Part shown: positions 56,462 to 64,000 of the stretch, piece after piece
Layout of the letters: every line of letters starts with the position of its first letter
Numbering within the stretch: position 1 is the stretch's first letter
From: Acanthosepion esculentum
Lineage: Eukaryota > Mollusca > Cephalopoda > Sepiida > Sepiidae
Reading direction: 5' to 3'
Length of the DNA stretch: 64,000 nucleotides
NCBI GenBank assembly: GCA_964036315.1
Contig: OZ038479.1
Span: 58,196,246-58,260,245 of the forward strand
Made by a program: the position numbers and the translations under genes
The notes under the pieces: model-generated
What the model was told of the DNA's origin: nothing
Databases searched by the model: none
What the model saw: the letters and a program-made list of their open reading frames with translations, nothing else

Positions 56462-56989
56462 CTTGGCTACGTAATCAGCTCGGTTTAAATAACTACTCCA
56501 GCACCTTTATCTGGTCTGGAAATTATTTGATCATGATTGTTCTTCAGAGAATTCATCACTCGCTGATATTCAGCTTTCCATTTCGATTCAGAAGTGGTTA
56601 CAGAGGAACTGGAAAACACATGTGCAGAATTATTTAACTGGGCTTTCAAATCAAAAACTGCCTCCTCGGAAGTGGGAGTCAGTCTTGCCAACTGGGCATA
56701 GAAGACCTCGAACTCAGAAAAAAATCTTCTCTTTATCGGGCATAGAGGGTGGGATGCAAAAGTCCAACCCATGAGCAAGAACAAATGATTCTAGCTCAGT
56801 CAATTCGTGAGATGACAGATTAACAATGTTATTTAAATTAGGTTCTGCTGTAACTCCATACTTATTATGAACTAATTTTTTCAACTTAGCATCAAGCTTA
56901 GTTGACAATTTAACACAATCTCGTTGATGGACCCAGCCCCAAAACCTACAGAACCTGACCCAATCGAAAAAGGAAATTGAGTTCCCATA

Positions 56990-57044
<55 letters not shown>

Positions 57045-57064
57045 TTCAAAATAAAATAAGGCAT
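56462..57064 (-). pseudogene. Penelope-like element, N-terminal part, frameshifted
   Basis: 56485-56784 contains FEVFYAQLARL and ISRPDKGAGVVI, the conserved block just before the RT. It is separated from the 543-residue frame by a small frame break near 56486, where a T run appears one base short. A second break near 56717-56724 (A/T run) joins it to 56714-57000, which reads LDAKLKKLVHNKYG and SSHELTELESFVLAHGLDFC. The frame runs into a (TA)n tract at 56992-57041, so the 5' end is lost. Confidence 0.8.
56992..57041. repeat. (TA)n microsatellite
   Basis: About 25 AT/TA units at the upstream end of the Penelope-like remnant. A second, shorter (TA)n lies at 58204-58227. Confidence 0.95.
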
Positions 57065-58009
57065 TTACTTTCCTTTAAAACCTCTCTCTAGAAATCTACC
57101 AAAATAAAAGAGGCTCCACGTATAACTTCTGCCATGAAACAAGAAAGAACGCCGGAAAATAAAATAATTTTAGTCAATCAGAAAATGAGCACAAAGAGAA
57201 TTTTGATGTTAACTGAAACCAATATTCGTGCCAATGATCTGGGAACAATTATCAAAACGGATATAAACAAACAGTCGAAAGGCAGAAGAAGAGAAACGAG
57301 TCAAGCGTGTCGCGTTAAGCGGTCATCTGATTATCACACTTTCCGCCCTTCTTAGGGCCGAGGAAAACACAGTAGATTGATGCCGAACCTATTTCCAAGC
57401 TGACAACTACTACCAAGGTCTGACTTTTAAACGAACTTTCGTTACTCCGAATTACAAAGGACTCACCCCAATCTAAATCAATTGTTTATACCCTTGAATC
57501 TTGATCCAGTTCGTTCTTATGTCCGAAGTTTCCGAAAAATGATGATAAGTCTCTTTGGCACTCTACCCACAGATGACCTGAACAGCTGATTCCTTTGGCC
57601 ATCGAAGCCTAAGAGAAAAAAATTGCCAACTGATTCGAACTTTATAAAATGGGAAATAATAAGGATTTCCTTTTAGCTGCTTCAAATTTAATAATATTGT
57701 AAATGTTTAGGAATTTATGAATATTGTTTCATTTTTTTTCTTTATAAATTGGTAATGGATTAAATATTGCATTGCTTTAAGATTTTTAATGGTAATTATT
57801 AATAATGCAATTGTATTAGTTATGTTTTAGAATGTTGTAAATATAAAATTATTCTTCTAAATAAACAATCTAATAAATAGTGTTTAATATTTTTGTTGTA
57901 AGTTCTCGAGAACAAAAAATGTATAAATTCACTTTATGTTTTTTTTTTATTGGTTAGGTTTATTTTTTTAAAAATTCTAATTATCAATAATCATTTAAAA
58001 CAATAAACA
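57065..58009. other. non-coding stretch between Penelope remnant and ZNF-C
   Basis: 57065-57610 has higher GC content. It holds a frame of 73 codons (57134-57355) with no recognised motif and could be an extension of the Penelope element. 57650-58009 is AT-rich without features. Confidence 0.35.
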
Positions 58010-58427
58010 TTGGAGTGAAGATAGTTCAAATAATAGGGGTGTCAAGGAAAAAACCGCCTTTTTGTTTTCTTTTTGCGAGCACGAATGTATGAATATTGCC
58101 GACGTTTGAATAAATTCGTTCCGTAAACGTCAACACAAGGAACTAAATCAAGTCTAACACCGGTTAATACGAAAACATTGACATTATCCATCGACGAAAA
58201 AGGCTATATATATATATATATATATATCGCTGACATATTTTTTTTCAATGATGATTTTGTTTTTTTTTCCGTTTCTTGAGTTATTTGTCTAAACTTCGAC
58301 ATTATTTTATGAACTGTATAAATATAAAAACTCAGTAGGTTGACACGACTAAGAAATAAAAACTAAGTCATTAACATAAAGAAATCGTCCTGTTTCATTT
58401 TTCCAAATGCATTTTCTGGTCTGAAAG
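58010..58427 (+). promoter_or_regulatory. probable non-coding first exon of ZNF-C
   Basis: It ends TTCTGGTCTGAAAG|GTAAGTGAA with the exon end at 58427. It contains the complement of the shared landmark ('aaatcaagtctaacaccgg', 58147) and 'aacttcgacattattt' (58292), which match 49299-49600 and 22427-22700. It is upstream of and co-oriented with ZNF-C; the intron would be about 3.6 kb. Frames are short and stopped, so it is treated as 5' UTR. The transcription start is unknown. Confidence 0.6.
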
Positions 58428-58499
58428 GTAAGTGAAAGAAGACAAATAATTTTGATTTTTGAATTTTAATAAAAAGATATTGTTTATTTACCGACTTAT

Positions 58500-60000
58500 C
58501 ACTTTTTCATTTCTCTTTTGGTGTTTGTTGCTGTTTTCTCTTTAGCAAACGAAAGAAAAAATGAAAATAAATTTTTAGCTATGATTTTTTAATTTTAATC
58601 ATGACATGTTTTTTTTAAAAGCAATAATTTTACAAATTGTTCGAAGGGAAATTACTTGGATTTTGTTTATTTCGCATTGAAAATATTTTTATTCCGCTAC
58701 AGGAAGAATAAAGAAAGAGACTTATTAATTAAATTAAATATGACATTTATTTTTATTTTTAAATTAAAAAGTAAAAACTTCTAAAAGCAAAAACGCGATA
58801 AGATTTATGAATTTTTAAAACTGAAAAATAATTTTTGAAGCTTTTTTTAGTTTTAATTTCAAGCAATTTCCAATAAGCGAAATACTTTCTCTTTTTACTA
58901 ATTAAAAAAAAATAATAATTTAAATTTACTGGAAATAATTTTTCTTTAATGTGCTCCGTAATCTAATGTTTTATTGAATTTTAGAAATGTCTTTAGTTTA
59001 TTTACTATAGTTATCGCTCTTATTTTCTGGTCGACGGTACTTACAAAATCGCACGTTTATATACGCATACAAAAAAAAAATCAAAATTTTTTAGTGTTTG
59101 ATGATTTGTAATTAAGCTTTTCCATTTATGATTAAAAGGCTGAAATTTAATACAACGTTTGAAAAGATTTTTTAAAACTTAGTAAATTTTTCTAATTAAA
59201 ATTTTAAAAAATCAAAACTATTCTTGTAAAAATTCATTATTCATCCAAAAAAATGTTTCTTAGTAACTTAATAATACAATAGTGTCCTTAATAAATCTTA
59301 ATTTATAAAAGTAGTTTGAAGCTTTTCTAATTAATGTCATAGTTTATTATTTTTTGTTTTACGATTCAGAGCAAATTTTCCATAAATGGTGTTTCTGTTT
59401 GATAAAAACAAATCCTACTTTTTTTTTAACTAATAATATAAATATGAAGTTTTAATTTTTTGAAATTTCATAAAATTAAGTGGGAGTAACAGATGTCAAA
59501 AAAAATGTCAAAAATGATTTCATACATCTGTAAATAAGTCCTAAAAATTTAATTAAAATCTGACAGTTATTTGATTTTTGCAAGAATTTCCAAAACAATG
59601 TGTTTTAAATGCCAAAAAAGATGCTAAAATTTCCATTACTAATCTTTGACCCACCAGCTGACACAAGAAAAACAAGATTTTAATTTAAGCAAAATTTAAA
59701 ATGTGCTAGAAAGGATTAAAAAATTTTAATGAAATAATAAAAAAAATACTTTGGTCTTTCCTCTTAATAATATATAACAAACAATGTGATGATAACCCTT
59801 TGTTTGTTTTTATCAAGTAAGGGGCCTTTTTTCATCATGGTATGAACTTTTTAGAAATTAATTCGCTGAAAAAAGAGCATACCATGAAAAAAATAATACC
59901 CTAAACTTGATAAAAACAAAGTTTTATCATCAAAATCTTTGTTATTATTGAGAAGAAAGCCCAAGGTATTTTTTATTATTATATTTTTTAATATTTTGTA
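58500..60000. repeat. R1 repeat blocks in the ZNF-C intron
   Basis: The blocks are shared with the ZNF-B intron in opposite orientation (58500-58600 with 49140-49260) and with 215-560, 18430-20000 and 50705-51770. At 59740-59960 a pair of blocks is arranged as an inverted repeat: 'aaaaatactttggtctttcc' ... 'ggccttttttcatcatggt', then 'accatgaaaaaaa' ... 'cccaaggtatttttt'. Confidence 0.5.
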
Positions 60001-60139
60001 AAACGTTCTGAATTGTTTTGTATATCAGAATTTCTTACTTCTTAATATCACTTATATTAATAAGATTTTCACAAAAAGAAAAGATTTTTATGTAATTTTT
60101 TTTTTCCAACTGAAAAGTTTGGTTTATATCAACAAACTA

Positions 60140-60960
60140 ATAATTGCCAGATTGAAATCACCATCTTGATTTTTATTTGTGAAGAAACAAAAATGTTTGC
60201 ATATTTTAAATTGATTCCTCATTCTCAATTCCTTAAAGTAAAAATTAAAATTTCATTTGGTCTTTATACTTTAAATGCTTTTTGTATAATATCATTGTCG
60301 TTTGCCTCATTTCAAGAGTCACACTTAAATGAATGCTCTTTTTATAATTTTTAATGACTTTACATCATAATTGTTATCCTGTTGTCTGTTTGTAATTTGT
60401 CAAAACAGTTTGTTTATAAATGGAAAGAATAATCTCTAAAAGAAAAATATTGTCCTTTTATAATGTATAATTCTTCCTTAACAGAAAAGGAAATTTTTTT
60501 GTTTTCAAAATCAAAACATGCATGCAAAACATAAGGAATTACATGAAAATATTACTCATCCATTCTTTTATTAGTATACAAAAAATAAAATCTATACATA
60601 CAACACAAAGAAAGTTATAACAATTTTAAAGCAGTAGGTGACCATGTTTTTTGTGCCCTCAAAATAATGCAGTGGTAGGGGAAACAACTCTAGAAAGAAC
60701 CTGGTGGGGTAAAGGTTAAAGTAAGAATCAAAGCTTTATTTGGTAATATCATTGTTTTTTTCTTCATTTCAACATTCACACCTAAATGAATGCTCTTTTT
60801 ATCATTTTTAATGACTTTACATCATAATTGTTATCCTGTTGTCTGTTTGTAAATTGTCAAAACAGTTTGTTTATAAGTGGAAAGAATAATTTCTAAAAGA
60901 TTTAGACATTTTAACATTTTTCAGAAAAATGTTAATGTCCTTTTAAATTTGGTATTACTT
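60140..60960 (+). other. ZNF-C intron, duplicated conserved block
   Basis: 60140-60500 contains the complement of the 16150-16500 block ('aaactaataattgccagat', 'aaatcaccatcttg', 'gcctcatttcaaga', 'acatcataattgttatcct'). 60740-60930 repeats its second half almost unchanged ('aatgaatgctctttttat', 'gactttacatcataattgtt', 'caaaacagtttgtttata'). Orientation relative to the coding exon agrees with ZNF-A and ZNF-B. The frame 60166-60354 is not a gene. Confidence 0.65.
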
Positions 60961-61069
60961 GTTTCAACTCTAATGGAATTTATTTAAGATAAACCTGATT
61001 TTTCTATTCTGCTTTTGATATTGAATGATTTAACAAGATTTTTATCAAATAGATAAGTACTCTTCATAA

Positions 61070-61380
61070 GCAATATGTTACTCTTGACTTTATTAGTTTC
61101 CCTTATTTTCACTTCAGAATGCTTTTCTCATATTCCAGTGTTACTATCAAGCAAGAGACAGTTACACATTGACTTTCCATTACAAATTCATCATACTTCA
61201 CAAAATTAAAGCATCAAATCTGCACTTGATCATGTATTCTACAATAACAGTGTTCTCTGTAATTTTATTAATTTCCCTTATTTTCACTTCAGATTACTTT
61301 TCTCTCATTTCAGTGTTACTATTGAACAAGAAGCAGTTAGTCATTGATTTCTCATTTCAAAATTATCAACTTTCATGAAA
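61070..61380. repeat. tandem duplication, period about 165 bp
   Basis: Unit 1 (about 61088-61215) and unit 2 (about 61262-61380) share 'tccctta-ttttcacttcaga', 'tttctc-catttcagtgttacta' and 'cattga-tt-tccatt'. They lie in the ZNF-C intron, 0.7-1 kb before the acceptor. Confidence 0.7.
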
Positions 61381-62039
61381 AAAAGGAAAACTGAATTTCA
61401 TTTTATGTTTTATAACTAAAGGTAAATTTGACTACTGTATTCTCTTAGTCATGACTTGATTCTCTGTTTCTGAACCACATTTCATTTCATGAAAAATGAA
61501 CGAATAGTGTTTTTATTTCTATTCTGAACACCAATTTGTTCAAGTAGATTTTTGTAAGAACAGCCTTTTAGGCTTGCATCCATAAGTACCTGTCTGACAT
61601 GGCTGGTATATATTTTTGGTTACAGTCTGTAGATATGTGGAACATTTCACTTCATGCTGCCAAAAACATTTGCTTCATTTTAAAAAAATGTTTCAACTTT
61701 TAATAATTGTCAGCATTTTGGGGCATTTCATAATTGCAGCATCAAATTAGCAACTCTTGATAGCCAAAGAGATAGAAACAATTGTACTTATCAAAATTGT
61801 TACATTTCTTTGAATACATCTTTTTACTGACGGAAACATTTATATACTGGACAAATATTAATGGTTAAGCAAATCTTCGTTCTCAAACTGTTGGTGACAG
61901 CAATGTGTTTGAGTTTGTCTGCTGGATTCTTGTGCCATTGGACTGACCTAAACTAGCCTTATTATATCACTAGATGCATCAATTAAAATAAAAACTGATT
62001 TCATATACTATTCAGTGTCTATTAATATATTTATTATTT

Positions 62040-62051
62040 TTTGCTTCACAG
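62040..62051 (+). promoter_or_regulatory. 3' splice site of the ZNF-C coding exon
   Basis: TTTTTTGCTTCACAG|GTGTTTCTGCTTCACAGAAAA, AG at 62050-62051. It corresponds to the ZNF-A and ZNF-B junctions. A second CTTCACAG|AAAATCC occurs 17 bases downstream (62068) and is an alternative acceptor. Confidence 0.6.
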
Positions 62052-62344
62052 GTGTTTCTGCTTCACAGAAAATCCTGAGATACATAAAAGCTGTTATTAT
62101 TGGAAATTTAAATGAAAGAAAACAAGTCTCTTGAATTTCCATCAAGAACAGAAAATATGTTACAGTCTTCATGCAAAAGTTGTTCATCTTTTAAAAAACA
62201 TCACAGTGGACATTAACTGCCAAAAACATGTATATTGGAACAAGGGGTTTTGCTTTTCTACAAAAACACTCATACATATGAGTAAAAATTACAGAGAAGC
62301 CTTATTCTTGTAAAGTTTGCAAATATTTCTATTTAATATGCCAT

Positions 62345-62953
62345 ATGGAAACATACAGTGTAGAGAAACACTATTCTTGTAATATTTGTGGATGGGCATC
62401 TTCAAACAGATTGCATTTGTTGGCACATGTGCAAATACATACTGGAGATAAACTTCATACTTGTGAAGTTTGTGGATCTGCATTTTCACGGAAATCAAAT
62501 TTGGCAAGCCATATGCGAACACACACTGGTGAGAAACCATATTCATGTGAAGTTTGTGGAGCTGCATTTTCCCAGAAGTCAAACAAGATGAACCATATGC
62601 GAATACACACTGGAGAGAAACCATATCCTTGTGAACTTTGTGGATCTGCATTTTCAGAGAAGTCAAGTTTGGTATGCCATAAGCGAACACACACTGGAGA
62701 GAAACCATATTCTTGTGAAGTCTGTGGATTTGCTTTTTCACGGAAGTCATCTTTACGGCGTCATATGAGAATACACACTGGAGAGAAACCATATTCTTGT
62801 GAAATTTGTGGATCTGCATTTTCACAAAAGTCAAATTTGGAGCTTCATATCCGAACGCACACGGGAGAGAAACCATATTCTTGTGAAGTTTGTGACTCTG
62901 CATTTTCCCAAAAGTCTTCATTTGAGTATCATGTGCAAACACACACTCAGTAG
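62345..62953 (+). CDS. ZNF-C: C2H2 zinc-finger protein, 7 fingers
   Basis: A predicted 202-residue nucleic-acid-binding protein. Seven fingers start at residues 12, 40, 68, 96, 124, 152 and 180, all keeping the four zinc ligands. Finger 1 has Ser in place of the core Phe, and finger 3 has Lys where the helix Leu is expected. Linkers are TGDKLH once, then TGEKPY. In the same frame upstream of Met1 an internally shortened finger is readable from about 62293 ([18 protein letters not shown]), preceded by a stop, so Met1 is the first usable start. The stop replaces the linker Glu (HTQ-stop-KPY). There is no effector domain. The target is unknown. Confidence 0.87.
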   Translation: METYSVEKHYSCNICGWASSNRLHLLAHVQIHTGDKLHTCEVCGSAFSRKSNLASHMRTHTGEKPYSCEVCGAAFSQKSNKMNHMRIHTGEKPYPCELCGSAFSEKSSLVCHKRTHTGEKPYSCEVCGFAFSRKSSLRRHMRIHTGEKPYSCEICGSAFSQKSNLELHIRTHTGEKPYSCEVCDSAFSQKSSFEYHVQTHTQ

Positions 62954-63260
62954 AAGCCATATTTTTATGAAGCCTGTGAATCTGCATTTTCATGGATGTC
63001 ACCATTTGTGAACAACCCCTGGATAGGAAACTCTGTCCATTCTAATTTTGTGATTCTTCATTTGAGGAAAAATCAAATTTAAAACATCTTTTGCAAATCC
63101 CTTGTGAGAAAAATAATGTTAATTTGAAATGTGCAGATCTGCATTTTCAGTAGTATCGACATTGGTGAGCTGTGTGTAAACACACACTAGAGACTGTATT
63201 CTTGTCAGGTTATTTGATGTGAATTTCAGAGTCATCATATATTATGCACCATATACAATC
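62954..63260 (+). pseudogene. eroded fingers past the ZNF-C stop
   Basis: Directly after the TAG the frame continues KPYFYEACESAFSWMSPF, a finger whose first Cys is Tyr. Further on, the DNA signatures 'gatctgcattttcagtag' (about 63137) and 'aaacacacactagaga' (about 63178) show two more decayed fingers with lost frame. This is likely 3' UTR. Confidence 0.65.
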
Positions 63261-63378
63261 ACACAAGTGCCAATTCCCCTTTGTCTATACCTGACTACCA
63301 ATAAGTATATACTGAAATATGTGGCCCTTTGAAGCTATTTTTAAGGTTCCACCTGTATTTAAACTACATATATTTTGT

Positions 63379-63384
63379 AATAAA
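63379..63384 (+). terminator. candidate poly(A) signal of ZNF-C
   Basis: AATAAA in TTTTGTAATAAATCTTG, about 430 nt after the stop. It is the first AATAAA on the plus strand after the ORF. Its surroundings are not clearly alignable with the ZNF-A and ZNF-B 3' ends. Confidence 0.4.
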
Positions 63385-63489
63385 TCTTGTATTTTGAATG
63401 GACAAGCAATATAGATTTTAAATTTGATGATCTCAGCATCGGTTTATTGATTATCCATAATGATTATTTCATTTTTTCATTTGTATGTG

Positions 63490-63711
63490 TTATTTAACAT
63501 TTTTTTTATTAGTTTTCTTCAGGAGAACAAGTATTTCATTTAAGTAGTTTTCAGTTTTAATGGTGCCATCCTCAAACAACCAACCAATATACCTGGTAAA
63601 TGTTAATTTTGCTGCTCTATAAAGGGAAGGGTGCATAAAAAGGGGGGCCCTTCCAGAAGAAAATTTCTTCCAACTTTTAATAGATCCAATGGAGGAGTCA
63701 TGCAAAAACAA
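63490..63711 (-). other. unrecognised 73-codon open frame
   Basis: The frame reads LFMHPSLYRAAKLTFTRYIG and WLFEDGTIKTENYLNEILVL before a Lys/Asn-rich end. On the minus strand upstream (63712-64000) the sequence stays GC-richer and shows pieces such as EEIPQNKHVEEKSS, then stops. It may be the end of an exon or a transposon remnant entering from the right edge. I do not recognise the family. Confidence 0.25.
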
Positions 63712-64000
63712 GAGATTGCCTCATTGACCAAATTTTCTATGAGCATGGACTGGTACAAATCACGCTCTCAGCAACCAAGGAGATTTTCTAGGGAACTTCA
63801 AATTTTTTCCCCCCACTCATTTGAAATTTTGGAGGACCCATAATTCCCTCAGGCACTTAGAATGGAAATTCTTTTTCTCAAAGAGGTCCATGTCTTCACA
63901 GCACGTTTTTCCTAAGATGATTTCTCCTCCACATGTTTGTTCTGTGGTATCTCCTCTGCAGTATTTTTGTTGATGTCTATTTAGGCTAGGGAGGGTCCGC

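Noticed and set aside
62289..63005. 238-codon minus-strand frame over ZNF-C
   Set aside because: Longer than the sense ORF but composed of the antisense of zinc-finger repeats ([20 protein letters not shown] type); not a protein family.

Overview
The window looks like nuclear DNA of an animal with an AT-rich, repeat-dense genome, most likely a cephalopod mollusc such as an octopus. This is inferred from single-exon C2H2 zinc-finger arrays with a nearly uniform framework (CEVCGSAFS...[12 protein letters not shown]), tRNA-derived SINEs, a Penelope-like element with a GIY-YIG domain, Ty3/gypsy and LINE remnants, and long non-coding AT-rich stretches. There is no bacterial or phage-like organisation.

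The real genes are three C2H2 zinc-finger genes: ZNF-A (minus, coding exon 14851-15925), ZNF-B (minus, coding exon 38677-40078) and ZNF-C (plus, coding exon 62052-62953). A fourth array survives only as a decayed fragment (9349-9600, minus). The three genes appear to be diverged copies of one transcription unit. Each has a recognisable upstream block ending in a strong 5' splice site (about 22427-22700, 49299-49600 and 58010-58427). Each also has a shared intron block with the element 'caattattagttt', a shared 3' splice site followed by a TGTTCTGGCTGAACAGAAAA-like exon start, and a zinc-finger exon. ZNF-A, ZNF-B and the relic share a downstream block with a candidate polyadenylation signal. 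ZNF-B and ZNF-C are divergently oriented. A further first-exon block at 4270-4640 (minus) points off the left edge, towards a gene outside the window.

Between these units lie mobile elements. 22856-28100 holds a broken LINE (ORF1 and endonuclease recognisable, reverse transcriptase absent) with other insertions, including a complete pogo/Tigger-like MITE (23172-23360). 28574-33378 is a decayed Ty3/gypsy retrotransposon with two solo LTRs of another family nested in it, one with a clear 4-bp target duplication; a third copy of that LTR is at 53522-53986. 37034-37342 is a SINE with a perfect 13-bp target duplication, and a related SINE is at 51781-52036. 49624-50683 is a probable hAT remnant. 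54700-57064 is a Penelope-like element whose second catalytic aspartate is lost and which has a hammerhead-like motif downstream.

The rest is AT-rich non-coding DNA built largely from degenerate copies of the same intron and upstream blocks, short tandem duplications, microsatellites and several long hairpins (3250-3336, 33831-33962, 54112-54275). No tRNA, rRNA, CRISPR array or operon was seen. Coordinates of decayed repeats are approximate because they were judged by eye.
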